64,000 bases of DNA, taken from the NCBI GenBank assembly GCA_033980235.1, contig CM067066.1, positions 37,447,455 through 37,511,454 of the forward strand, read 5' to 3'. The position numbers and the translations under genes are program-made. The notes under the pieces were generated by a model. That model did no database searches, was not told the origin of the DNA, and worked only from the letters and a program-made list of their open reading frames with translations. This stretch comes from Diadema setosum. Lineage: Eukaryota; Echinodermata; Echinoidea; Diadematoida; Diadematidae. Of this stretch, positions 12,219 to 22,332 are shown one piece after another. The first letter of the stretch is position 1. Every line of letters begins with the position of its first letter.

Positions 12219-15200
12219 CAATCAGACTCGTTAGCATCATGTTTGTAAAAAAAAAAAATATATTGCAGTGTCTCCTTTTCCTCTAGGAATAGGGCCTAAT
12301 TATCTTGTTTGTTTGTTTGTTTTCTTTTGTGTAGTTCATCCAGCATGGCATCAGGCAAGATAGGTGTCAATGGGGTGGATCTTTACTTCGAGAAAGTCGG
12401 TAGCGGTCCAACTGCAATACTACTGATGCCTGGAGCACTGGGTATGATTTGAAGTTTGTCATATATGCCCTCTCCAGCAACAAAGTATTTATACAATGGG
12501 GTAGTACAGCATCATTGTTTGCAAGCTTGTAAACTACTTTAATGTCAACAATGTTTTTGCAAGTCCTTGAGAGATAACATGGCTTTGCCACTGAAAATGA
12601 AAAAAAAAAGTATGGTTTCTGACTTTGCCTGAACGTAATAGTCTGAGAATAATGGCGTGACAGGCCTGACTTTCCTCCCATCCCCATCATACAATCCTAA
12701 TATCTCTATCCATTAAATCTTTCCCTCGCACACTATTCATCTGGACAACAAAGTCAGACCTGGACTGTTCTATCTTGGTGTTGATTTTTGGCGTTTTTCT
12801 CTTTTTACTTCTTTTGTTTGTGCCTTTATATGTGCTGTGTTTTCTAGCATGGCTGTATTTGTTGTTTTTAGCCATTATATTAAAGTGTTGCCATATTCTT
12901 TTCTTCACAAATGTGTACCAGGTTCTTTCTCTCTTTCTTTTTTAGTTTTTACAGAACCAGCAGTGATTTTGTATTGATTGTTTGGCAATATCCTATAAGA
13001 TATGTGGTATTGACTGCAAACTTCGGACATGCACATGTGTATAGCATCAAGAATGTGTGTAGAGATGTGGAATATCATTAACATTACATGAACCGATGTG
13101 GGTTCTTGGTTCAATGCTTTTGCAGGTTCAACAAAGACTGACTTCCAACCGCAGCTGGAGAAACTCAACAGAGACCGTTTCACCATCGTAGCCTTTGACC
13201 CCAGAGGGTATGGGAAGTCCAGGCCGCCAGAGCGGGACTTTCCTGCCGACTTCTTCCACCGTGATGCCAAGGATGCGAGAGACCTCATGAAGGCACGATG
13301 TTGATTTCTTTCCAAAATTTTTAACATCATGGCCACACTGACTATCACTGCATATATAGCTGAGATCATTCTTCATTCATTGTACCAATCAGCTGCCAGG
13401 AGTTGGATTGGCACAAACATTATCAAGGATGCACCATTTGATGAAAAACTAGCGTGAAAATAAAAGCACGCAAATATTTTTCCTTGCCATAAGTTCCTGT
13501 GCGTGATGTCTTGATTCCGCGGAATTAAAAACATGCCAAACTCTTCTTACCCAGCCAAGCGCGAAAAATTAGTCGCGCGAAAATATCCACTTTTACAGTA
13601 ATCACTGTATTGGTAGACTTATCAAACAAGATCAAATCAATTTTTTGGTTTGTTTATTGAATGAAAGATGCTTGTGGATCTTGCCTTTATAGATATAATA
13701 GGGGTTGTCTCAGTAGAGAAGAAGAGATCATATTTATCTGAAAATATCTATGATGCTTTACAGCCTAGTGTGGTTTTAGCAGTGCCCCAACAGCTAGATA
13801 TGTTTGTGAGCATGTGACAGAATTTTGATATGAATATGGAGTTACAGAATGGATTGGGAGGACTAATGGACAAAAGCGCAGAAACTAGCTCAAGACAGTT
13901 GTCTCATGGAGTGTACCAATGTAGTATTGTGTCTGAAATTTTGATAAGAGAATGATCTATTTCTGTGGGATGTGGGCCACCAAGCCACTACAAATGTCAA
14001 GCCTTGTTATGATTCTGAAACAATATTTTGAAGTTTGTTTACATGGCATTTCTTCCAGTATAACCCCATCAACAACTGATTGATAACAAAAAGGTATGAT
14101 ATCTGTAACACAACCAGTGGATAAACACTGAGGTCAAGTTCTGAAATGCATTTGTTTGCTTAATTGTGTTTGTTTTTGTTTTTTTCACATTGTAATTTCA
14201 CACCTCCAGGCTCTAGGTTTTTCTAAGTTTTGCCCCCTTGGTTGGAGTGATGGCGGTATCACAGCACAGATTCTTGCTGGAACCTATCCCGCTGATGTCC
14301 ACAAGCTTGTCATATGGGGCTCAAATGCCTACTTCACAGAGCAAGATGTGGAGCTTTTTGAAGGTTTGTGTGTTTGCCTTTCGTGTCATGGTGTCATAGC
14401 CAGTGTTTTGCTGTCGAGCCCACCTTAGGTGTTGGGAGACAAAGGGATCGCCTGTGGCGTCTGTCCGTCCGTCATCTGTCCATAACACTACAACAACTTG
14501 AATAACTCTCTACTGAGGGCTTCAATTTCAATCAAACTTGGAGGGAAGAGTGGTTATACAAAGTTACACATTTTACCAAAGGTGAGGGTCACCTCCAGGT
14601 CAAAGGTCACAGGCAGAGGTCAATGAACTGTAGGGCCCAATGTTAAGTTTTTATGGCGCGTTTCGATTATGGCTCATAACTTTGGTGGATATGTCCGTTT
14701 GTGACCAAACTTTGAATGTACATGTCCCTTGGGAAGTTCAAGGTTACCACAAAGTCAAAGGTCACAGACAGGGGTCAACGAACTTTTAGGGCCCAATGTT
14801 AGTTTTTATGGCGTGTTTTGATTATGACTCATAACTTTTGATCCCTATGTCCATTTTTGATCAAACTTGGAATGTACATGTCCCTTGGGAAGTTGACGGT
14901 CATCACAAGGTCAAAGGTCACAGACAGGGGTCAACAAACTTTTAAGGTCCAATGTTAAATTTTTACGTCGCGTTTCGATTATGGCTCATAACTTTTGATC
15001 TCTTTGTCCGTTTGTGACCAAACTTGGATGGTAAATGTCCCTTGGGGAGTTGAAGGTCAAAGGTCGTAGCCAGGTCAATGAACTTCCGGGAGTTAGAAAA
15101 ACATTAATTTCTTCCACGCAAATGGGCAAGACGCAATTTGGCACTTGCCTTGTTTGAATATAGTATAAGTTTTCTTCTGTCATTTCATTGTGAAAGAAGT

Positions 15201-17795
15201 GAAATATTACAGTTCAATTTTTTTTTCCTACAAGCAGTGATTTTCCAGACATGAAGGGGTCTCTGATTCATAAAACTGAACAAGTTTACTATCATTTTCT
15301 TTCGAACGGTTTTAAACGTGGTCAAGATTGCAGTCAGCTTCATGATTGCTTGTATAGATCTTCCTTTACAATGGCCCTATTTGTTCATGCCAAAACCATT
15401 TTTGTGTGTTTGTGTTTGTTTTGTATAAGCATTACTTATTATAAAGGCTTTCTTAATTGTAAACACAAATTAATGCATATTAGCTTCATTCAGTGGCTAC
15501 TTGATGATTGTTTTGGAAGTAACAAGCAACAAAGATCTATGTCAGAAAAAATAAGAAATACACTTCAGTCCACTTTACCAACAGCCACACGTGACATCAC
15601 TAAGTGGAGTGAGAGGATGCGAGCTCCCATGGTAGCTGTGTATGGTGAGGAAATCTTTGCCAAGCTGTGGAGTGCCTGGTGCGATAGGATGAAACAGTTT
15701 CTCAACAACCCCGGTGGCGACATATGCATTAAGGTAAGGTTTCTTACACAAATTATTCTTCAGATTTATTACCCACTTCTCACTGCTGTGAGATTCTTGG
15801 GGATAAAAATCTGAAAACAAATATCATTAGGCACTTTGAGCTTGAAGCTTAACCGCAAAATAGTTTTTATTGTACAATACTCACCGGATATGCTGAAACT
15901 TGTTGAGCTTCCTCCTGACAGCCAGTGCTGGTTCTAATCATTATAGCATGCAGTCATCCTGCATTATTCTTAAAATATATGAAATTCTGGTGTCAAGTTG
16001 TCTTTATTGCAACTGATTGAGGAATTGCCTTACATCGATGTAAATTTGTTGGGCAGAAGTTTGGTGGTGTATTGGATAAGATGCCTGTATGGTGATCAGA
16101 AGGTCATAGTTTTGAGTCCTTCTCGAGTTTTTCTGTCACAGCTAACATTTTTTTTTTTTTTTTTTTTTTTTTTTAGCAGTTCCACATTCCACTTTGAAGC
16201 CGGTCTGTGCAGTGTTCCATAATGTCATGCATTGTCACTGTGTATTAAAGGGATAGTAAAGTATCAGTGGAGATGAAGATTGAGTTTTTCATTTTCTGTA
16301 AGATATTTAAAAAAAAAAAAAAACACACCTATAAAATGTTACAGAGCATACATTGCACCATACTAAGAGGAATTCAAAGTTTATTTGATGAAAATTGGTT
16401 TTGAAATGGTTGAGATATCTAAAAACAAAGTAAAACAAATTTATCCTTATACATGCAAAAGATGGGTCCCACCTTTTATAAGTTTCATTTGTTTTGGATA
16501 TCTCAGCCATTTCAAAACCAATTTTCATCCAATAGACATTGAATCCCTCTTGGAATTACATGTGCATTCATGTTTCATGAAGAGATTTCTTAAAATCTCA
16601 CCAAATAAGTTATACACGTGGGGGCATTTCATGAAGCATTTTGGTCGGATATCTTTCCAACAAACTATCATATGCTACTGAAATTCTTGAATCGGATTGG
16701 CTGAGAGCAAATTTGTCCAACCAATTTGTCAGACAAAATCTTCATGAAATGCCCCCTGAAAGCAGGTGTCAACCAAAACTGTACTATCCCATTAACATCC
16801 CACAATCAATCACATTTTTGCAAAGGAGACCAAGAGCATCACTTGCCCAACTCTCATCTTCCATGGAGACCTGGATGCCATGGTGATGCCTGAACATCCA
16901 GAATTTCTCTCATCAGCAATCAAGGGATCCAGGTATGCATGATTAATGTCTGTAGCTTCTTCACTTGACTTGTTTCCACAGCACACATGCATGCACACTT
17001 TTGTTTTTCATGTATTTTTTTTTTATTTCTGATTCCATGTAATGCAAATAAAAATTTCTACATTTGATATGAATGTGTTAACAATTAAACAATTATGGAT
17101 TTTTTTTTTCCGTATATACTAACAAATGAACTCATTTTGATTGAGAAAAAGTAACTGAAAATATTTCACATGACTTTTGATGCTGAACTGTCATGATCAG
17201 ATGATAACATATCACATTTTTTTTCTTTCACACTGGGCCAGTGTTTATTACATTCCCTTATGATTTCACGGTTGAGAGTGTTTCATGTTTCATGTTTGTA
17301 CATGTGTCAATATCTCCCAAACATTTTTTTGTTCTTTTGTACAACTGTATGTTTTATACTATTCCACATATAGTTATCATTGATAAAGTATCAAATGGAG
17401 TTAGTTCAGACAACATGAATCATGTAAACTTTGTAAGTAGCCTGTGGAAATTTTCTATTTAGTTTTAGTTATGTTACACTTGCAGATTGTCATCTTTTTC
17501 CTTGTAAGAATTTGGTACTGCTTGTGTATAAAGGTTGTTATCATGTGTAGTGAACTTCAACCGGGGTACAAATCATGATATTAATGGTGACATGAAACTC
17601 CTCTAAGTTGAGGCAGCCGCACTTCTTGTAATTATAAAAATAAATCATTTTATTATCCATCTCCTCTCTTTTTCTTTGTCTGCATCAAGGCTTATTCGTT
17701 GGCCCAAAGGCAAGCACAACCTTCACCTGAGATTTGCAGATGATTTCAATCAGGAAGTGGAGAATTTTCTCACGGCAGAGGAAATCAAAATGTAA
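9073..17795 (+). CDS. BPHL: BPHL, valacyclovir-hydrolase-type serine hydrolase, whole coding span, 7 exons
   Basis: Exons: 9073-9209, 12335-12441, 13126-13292, 14210-14363, 15585-15733, 16826-16932, 17690-17795. They total 927 nt and 308 aa, slightly longer than human BPHL (291). Residues 1-45 form a basic, acid-free leader (MFRSQLLKQLVSTPWTRGRG), as expected for mitochondrial import. The alpha/beta-hydrolase core follows: oxyanion region LLMPGALGS, DPRGYGKSRPP, nucleophile elbow GWSDGG with Ser150, acid HGDLDAM with Asp255, and base GKHNLHLRFAD with His283. The whole catalytic triad is present. Family knowledge: the human enzyme hydrolyses alpha-amino-acid ester prodrugs and homocysteine thiolactone. 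The exon 3/4 junction needs a GC donor to give the conserved KALGF. Identification is by homology recognition. Confidence 0.97.
9302..9370. repeat. Perfect 34-bp-arm inverted repeat, BPHL intron 1
   Basis: Arms 9302-9335 and 9337-9370 are exact reverse complements around one T. The arm contains GCAACTGATTGACAAATTGC. The same module recurs near 16009, 55285 and 55551. It is followed by GAAAACATCTCGACGGAAG, also a shared piece. Confidence 0.92.
10078..10133. repeat. 56-bp perfect palindrome inside the hAT-like element
   Basis: Two exact 28-nt arms with no loop, centred on GTGCAC between 10105 and 10106. It would extrude as a cruciform or fold as a stem if transcribed. Confidence 0.95.
10430..11410. 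repeat. Diverged tandem array (~6 units, 150-180 bp)
   Basis: Units recur near 10430, 10680, 10830, 11000, 11175 and 11330. Each has a C-rich CCCCTCCC block, a GAGGGAGCTTTT-like block, TTTTAGAATTGAAATTC-like text and CTGGTGCACAC-like text. It forms the body of the hAT-like element. Confidence 0.75.
12144..12214. repeat. Hairpin plus (CA)n microsatellite before BPHL exon 2
   Basis: Arms ATAAATCAACCCA and TGGGTTGATTTAT (12144-12172, 3-nt loop) run directly into a CA repeat from 12174 to 12214. Confidence 0.9.
12335..12441 (+). CDS. BPHL: BPHL coding exon 2
   Basis: Acceptor TGTGTAG, donor G|GTATGA. It encodes MASGKIGVNGVDLYFEKVG and the first core strand AILLMPGALG. An internal Met at 12345 could start a leaderless, possibly cytosolic form. 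Confidence 0.96.
13126..13292 (+). CDS. BPHL: BPHL coding exon 3
   Basis: Acceptor TTGCAG. It encodes STKTDFQPQLEKLN, FTIVAFDPRGYGKSRPP, DFPADFFHRDAKDARDLMK. The end given assumes a GC donor (AAG|GCACGA). The alternative GT donor is at 13300, giving an exon to 13299. Confidence 0.9.
13444..13600. mobile_element. Truncated TA-flanked element (copy related to 39063-39273)
   Basis: Shares with 39063-39273 the blocks CTTGATTCC.CGGAATTAAA, TTACCCAGCCAAGC, and the right end TCCACTTTTACAGTA. The left end is degenerate. It lies in BPHL intron 3. Confidence 0.65.
14210..14363 (+). CDS. BPHL: BPHL coding exon 4, nucleophile elbow
   Basis: Acceptor CTCCAG, donor GAAG|GTTTGT. It encodes ALGFSKFCPLGWSDGG (catalytic Ser) to VIWGSNAYFTEQDVELFE. 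The alternative acceptor at CTCTAG would start the exon at 14217. Confidence 0.92.
14410..15150. repeat. ~156-bp tandem repeat with AGGTCA motifs, BPHL intron 4
   Basis: The phrase TCCCTTGG recurs at about 14725, 14881 and 15038 (periods 156 and 157). Each unit carries a GTCAAAGGTCA-type motif (about 14598, 14755, 14910, 15055), plus GGGTCAACGAACTTTTAGG and GATTATGGCTCATAACTTT-like text. The first instance, AGGTCAAAGGTCA, is a perfect direct repeat with 1-nt spacing. Confidence 0.85.
15585..15733 (+). CDS. BPHL: BPHL coding exon 5, lid region
   Basis: Acceptor CCAACAG, donor AAG|GTAAGG. It encodes ATRDITKWSERMRAPM and VYGEEIFAKLWSAWCDRMKQ, aligned without gaps to the vertebrate RDVSKWSER lid segment. 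Confidence 0.94.
15910..16110 (+). repeat. tRNA-related SINE-like fragment
   Basis: Contains CAGTGCTGGTTCTAATC, then the GCAACTGATTGAGGAATTGC module at 16009, then GGTGGTGTATTGGATAAG and AGTTTTGAGTCCTTC. These resemble degenerate pol III A and B boxes. It is related to 55250-55610. A T27 run follows at about 16148. It is not a functional tRNA. Confidence 0.5.
16246..16795. mobile_element. ~390-bp foldback element, copy 1, interrupted by a second element
   Basis: Starts TTAAAGGGATAGTAAAG and ends ACTGTACTATCCCATTAA, with near-full-length inverted halves (TTTGATGAAAATTGGTTTTG against CAAAACCAATTTTCATC). It is longer than its sisters because a 137-bp element is inserted at 16620-16756. It lies in BPHL intron 5, just before exon 6. 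Confidence 0.85.
16620..16756. mobile_element. 137-bp TIR element nested in a foldback element
   Basis: Terminal inverted repeats GGGGGCATTTCATGAAGC and CTTCATGAAATGCCCCC. A sister copy is at about 32616-32740. The flanks are parts of the host foldback element, proving insertion into it. Confidence 0.82.
16826..16932 (+). CDS. BPHL: BPHL coding exon 6, catalytic Asp
   Basis: Acceptor TTTGCAAAG is unusual (CAAAG rather than CAG), but the frame and length match the vertebrate protein. Donor AG|GTATGC. It encodes CPTLIFHGDLDAMVMPEHPE and FLSSAIKGS. Confidence 0.93.
17690..17795 (+). CDS. BPHL: BPHL coding exon 7 and stop, catalytic His
   Basis: Acceptor CATCAAG. It encodes RLIRWPKGKHNLHLRFADDF through to FLTAEEIKM and a TAA. 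The His of GKHN is the catalytic base by family alignment. Confidence 0.97.
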
Positions 17796-18249
17796 TCAAC
17801 ATTTTTAAGGGGACGTTCTTTGATGCAGAGCTGGACATCCTCATGATTTAGTTCTGTGAGGAGAACTAAAGTGGTGACTCATCATACTCAAGTGCCAAAT
17901 GTGTGTTCAATCACTCGAATCTCTTTATTTGTATTGTTGTACATAACGGGGTTTCACCGTACTGTGCTTGAGACATGGTACTCATGAGTAAACCCCAATA
18001 CACAAAGTGCATGCATATTTCCTTTGGCAGATAGTATTGTGATAAACTCGACATCTTGGGCTTTAACATAAATCTAACCTACCTCTTGAGAGTATTTTTG
18101 AGGGCATGTGCATGCCATTGGGCACTGAAAAGGTTCAAGACTCCGACACAACATGTGTGTACATGTAGTAAGTTTGTCATTCCCATTGGCAACTTCTTGG
18201 TGTACATTGTGAATGGTATTATGAGATGCTTGTGCTTAGAGCGGTACCA

Positions 18250-18340
18250 AACCCATTGAGGACAAGTCCTGAGTATACTCGGGCAAGCGTCTATGGGAAA
18301 TGCATGTTATAGCAAAATCAGCCTGCCCTCGAGGAGTTAA
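18250..18340 (-). repeat. ~90-bp hairpin repeat, copy 1 (reverse), BPHL 3' UTR
   Basis: Reverse orientation of the family with core CTGATTTTGCTAYAACAYGC and ATTTCCCATAGAC, with degenerate inverted ends. Sisters are at 24824, 30850 and 50409. Confidence 0.8.
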
Positions 18341-18548
18341 GAATGCACATGTTTAGATAGGACAATGCGCCCTTTTGGCATGGTCCAAGTGGCCTTTGTG
18401 GTTGCATACTTACTGCTACTGCCGGCAATCGCCACCGTTTTCATGTTGTATTGTACCGTATATTCAGTTGTTTTCACTGTATGTCATGTTATGTGCACTG
18501 TAGGTATCATGATATGTACATATTTTGTTTGTGCCTGAAGAATGTTGA

Positions 18549-18554
18549 AATAAA
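18549..18554 (+). promoter_or_regulatory. BPHL poly(A) signal
   Basis: AATAAA in GTTGAAATAAAAG, about 750 nt after the stop codon. Confidence 0.6.
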
Positions 18555-18575
18555 AGAATACTTCACACCAAACGA

Positions 18576-19353
18576 AATTAATAATTTTATATCCTCCTAT
18601 CATAGTCAATAAAAGTGTGATCTACGCACAACTTGATTTTCGACATACGGTCTTGCTATATACAATGTGTTGTATTAATGATATAACTACACCTGCTCTC
18701 TTGCTTTATAAATACAGATTACATAATCACCTATTTCCTCTAGGAGTGTGTGATTTAATATGACATATTTTTGTGTTATTATTGTTACATTATAATATGG
18801 TATCTGTAGCCTCTGAGCATAATTATTCCCATGTTCATTGTACATTGATTTCAACCAAAAGCTTCATCTTCATATTGTGACAATATGATGATGTATTGTG
18901 TATATGTACACTGTATCATATTTGTTGTACCACGTATCTTTTTATGGTAAAGAATTTTCAAATTGAATTGAATAAATGTGAAATGAAACAAAACTACAAT
19001 GTATTTGTCTGTCTTGGTTTGTTTCTTTGATGATAACAAAATGCAATATGTACACATGTACACTTTGTACTTGCATTTTACCAGTGGTTGCAACTTTTTG
19101 TAAGCGTACCAGGTACAATTTGTATATTGAAATTTGTACACTTTGCAACTGCATCAACTCATGTTGTCAATGAGTGCAAAAATGAGTTTGCAGATGGATG
19201 AAAACATAAAGCCTTATAAATATATATATACAGTTGTACATACATGTATATATCTTTAAAACACATAAAGGATACACATTCGTATGAGAATGGTTACAGG
19301 CAGTCATACATTTTTATTAATCTTCCCATTTCGTAATAGGCATCTACAATTGG
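18576..19353. other. Intergenic DNA between convergent BPHL and TONSL
   Basis: AT-rich with several AATAAA or TTTATT hexamers on both strands. No coding or RNA gene recognised. Confidence 0.5.
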
Positions 19354-19554
19354 TACACTCCCGTTATAACGAACATGGTTTTTATATACATGTAACAAAA
19401 TTTTGGATACAACGAAGTGAAATCAGGGCCCAACATTATCATCTACATACAGATTCTTAATACACTTTATTGGTTCGGATATATCAAAATTTTGATAAAA
19501 AGAAAAGAAAAACCACTGGTCCCAAGGACTTTGTTATAACGGAAGTCGCCTGTA
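19354..19554. mobile_element. pogo/Tigger-like MITE, copy A
   Basis: Inverted ends TACACTCCCGTTATAACGAA and TTATAACGGAAGTCGCCTGTA, with internal CACTGGTCCCAAGGACTTTG. The TATAACG termini and TA flanks are typical of pogo-like MITEs. Copies B and C share the CTGCTGGTCCC block. Confidence 0.75.
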
Positions 19555-20103
19555 TATAATGTGTCTGTTTCATACCTATTTTCTTTGACAAATTAATGTT
19601 GTTCATGTCTTGCATTACAATTCATCATAGAGAAGTATAGAAGAGTAGATCTATTATTTGATGTAAAAAAAAAATGTTTAGTAAAATTAAGACTCAAGAG
19701 CCTTGAGACTTAAGAAAGATCATTGAGTTTTATAAGGTAGAGTCTCCAATTTTTTTTTTTCATTTACATGACTGCTATTATGCTGCAGCTACATGTTTAT
19801 AAATGTAGGCCAACAGGCAAACCCATAGTAACAAGATACAGACTGTCATACACATGCTAACATCAGTATAAAATATCTAGTGAAATAAAATATGCAGTTC
19901 AACTTACACACAGAAATTCTTGTGTATTTCAGGTGCTTAGAGCTGCGCAATTGCTTACTCGTACGTTTACATCAAATTCAAAGAAAAGACAGAATCAGAT
20001 TTATATTCCCTGCATGAAAATCAATGTTTTGTCCAATACATTTGAATGTATGGCCTGCACAGAAATTATTGCATACACACATGCATCAAATGAATTCAAC
20101 TAA

Positions 20104-20303
20104 TACAGTGCAGTCCCAATGATTTATATAATGAACATGATTGTAATGAAACTCTTGCTACAATGAAATAAAAATTCAGGTCTGAAAATTATCATCTATA
20201 TAATTATCTTTATACACTATACTGTTTGGTTACGACAAAATTTCATTATAACGAAAGAAAACTGCTGGTCCCAGGGATTTTGTTATGATGGTAATGGACT
20301 GTA
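20104..20303. mobile_element. pogo/Tigger-like MITE, copy B
   Basis: Starts TACAGTGCAGTCCCAATG, ends TGGTAATGGACTGTA, with internal CTGCTGGTCCCAGGGATTTTG. More decayed than copy A. Confidence 0.75.
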
Positions 20304-21140
20304 CTATGGTGCATGCACACACACACACACACATACCAGGGAGGCACCACTGACAAAGCACACGCTTCAACCCGTTCATTATGTGCAGCGAAAATTGTGA
20401 AGATATTTCCCAAGTTATAGAATTCACACTAGGCAAAAGTAGCACGAAATACGCAAAGAATTAAGGTACCACAAATATTTCCACATTTCCAGTACTAAAA
20501 AATAATGATATATAAATGACTGCTCAATGTAAAAGTACAACATACACAGGAATTCTGCAGCATTATATACAGAAGGGCACTTGATATGCATCATAAACAT
20601 TTTTTTAAGCTTCCATACAAGCTTCAAATCAAAACCTTGGGCAATTCTGCTAAAAGCTATCATACTCGGGGGGGGGGGGGGGGATTCCTACAAATAGACT
20701 GTTCCGCACTTTCTGTGCATAAACTTTGATATTACATGTGCCACACATTCCTGTTAGTTTTCCCTTTTGTCAAAGCGCGTAAATAATACAAAAACAAAAC
20801 AAAACACACAAACAAAGTATGTATTATCATTACCTGTTCAGAACTAGTATTGCATATACTTTGGCTGAGATCTATGGATAAATGTGTAACTGGGAAATAT
20901 TACAAGAGAATAAATCATCTCAGTCATATCAAAGCGTTGATTTTATTTTCAGAAGGAAAAGAAATAACAATATAACATGAATATAGTTTTTGGCCAAAAG
21001 GCATTGATATAAACTTGTAATAGCATACTATGAATACAATTATCAACAGTATCATTGTGTAAATCACATTTGAATCAATATAGATGCAGAAACAATGCAC
21101 CATATATATGCTCCATGTCAATTTATAACTTATCTGAAAC
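20304..21140. other. TONSL downstream flank
   Basis: No gene recognised. Contains a CA run near 20316 and a G15 run near 20669. A minus-strand AAATAAAA near 20941 is a possible TONSL poly(A) site, not distinguishable from chance. Confidence 0.35.
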
Positions 21141-21704
21141 TACAGTCAACCCTGCCTAAATCGAATCTATTTGGACTGAACAAATGGTTTCGACTTAGAG
21201 AAAATTCAATTTATGAGGGATTACAATGAATAGAATATAAAGAGAAGAGGACTTGAAAAGACCTTTGACTTGGGCGATTTTTTGACTCGTGTGATGTCGA
21301 CTTAAAGGGATAGTACAGTATTGGTGGAGATGAGAATTGGGCTTTTAACTTTTTGCGAGATACCAAGAAAACACTTGTGATATAGTACAGAGCATACCAT
21401 TTTAAGAGGAATTCAAAGTTTATTTGATGAAAATCGGGTTTGGAATGACTGAAAAATCCAAAAACAAAGAAAAACAAAGCGAGTGTAATAAAGTGTGGGT
21501 CCCACACTTTATTGGAATCGCTCTTTTTGGATATCTCAGCCACTTCAAAACCAATTTTCATCAAATAAACGTTGAATTCCTCATAGAATTACATGCTCTT
21601 TCATATTCCATAGGAGGTTTCTCACTATCTCACCAAGAAATGTTAGAAACCTGAAATTAGCTCTCAACCAAAACTATACGATCCCTTTAAGCAAAGTTGA
21701 CTGT
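21141..21704. mobile_element. pogo-like element split by foldback copy 2
   Basis: Left end TACAGTCAACCCTGCCTAA, right end TTAAGCAAAGTTGACTGT, which is the inverted counterpart. The ~390-bp foldback element (21302-21690) sits between them, so the second element landed inside the first. Confidence 0.75.
21302..21690. mobile_element. ~390-bp foldback element, copy 2
   Basis: Clean copy of 389 bp: TTAAAGGGATAGTACAGTAT at the left, CTATACGATCCCTTTAA at the right. The two halves are largely reverse complements around GTGTGGGTCCCACAC. Frames on both strands within it are palindrome artefacts. Confidence 0.9.
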
Positions 21705-21902
21705 TTCGTGCAGATACATCGCACTTAAATGTACAAGTTTTTCTACAGAGTACATTAAAGATAGACAGGTATCTATTGTATATACAGTATTTGCTAGTAT
21801 TGCATGATAAATGCATTTAAATGCGCAGGTCCCCCTCACTTACTATTGTAAGTGAAGGCACCTTGTATGCATTGTGGGTGTGTCATATCACCCTTTCTGC
21901 TA

Positions 21903-22332
21903 TTATCTGGTGACAAAGAAGATGCACCTGTGTGCATCAATGTGGTGTCCGCTGTGTATGCCTTGGGCAACATCCCACACATTCAGGAGTAGCTCCTTGT
22001 CCACTTTGTTCAGCCCCGCCCCACACATCCTGAGCTCCACCAGACTGCCCCCCACCTTCCCACCACCACCACCACCACCTCCATTCAGTTCCTCCATTTG
22101 ACCACCCTGGTGACTAACTCCACCCTCCCCTGGGCCTGGCAGGTGCTTGGCAACGGCTTCCAGGAGGTCAGGGTCCATTGGAGAATGGAGACTGCAGGCA
22201 GAGAGGTCCAGCTTCGATATTGAGATGCCCTGGGCATGGAGTGAGAGGAGCAGGTTCTTGATGCCCTTGGCCGTGAGTCTCGGGTTGGCTGAGAGGTCCA
22301 GGTAATGCCAGTGTCTGCCACTGGGATGCAGT
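21903..22332 (-). CDS. TONSL: TONSL coding exon 22 and stop
   Basis: Acceptor TTACAG. It encodes [20 protein letters not shown], then [12 protein letters not shown], an 8-residue Gly run encoded by a GGT microsatellite, [12 protein letters not shown], and the C-terminal [13 protein letters not shown] with TAA, which matches the vertebrate ending HGSKLFFRRL. Confidence 0.96.

Larger units (their letters stand above)
17796..18575 (+). other. BPHL 3' UTR
   Basis: Runs from the TAA to a canonical AATAAA at 18549-18554; a second AATAAA follows near 18608. It contains a reversed copy of the ~90-bp hairpin repeat at 18250-18340. Confidence 0.65.

Noticed and set aside
14525..15100. CRISPR-like or satellite locus
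   Set aside because: Three to four units of ~156 bp with no short-repeat/spacer structure, inside a gene intron; a minisatellite-type repeat.
16307..16681. Similar frames on both strands (MMKIGFE...) repeated at 21211-21654
   Set aside because: The same peptide appears on both strands because the DNA is a palindromic element; not a protein family.
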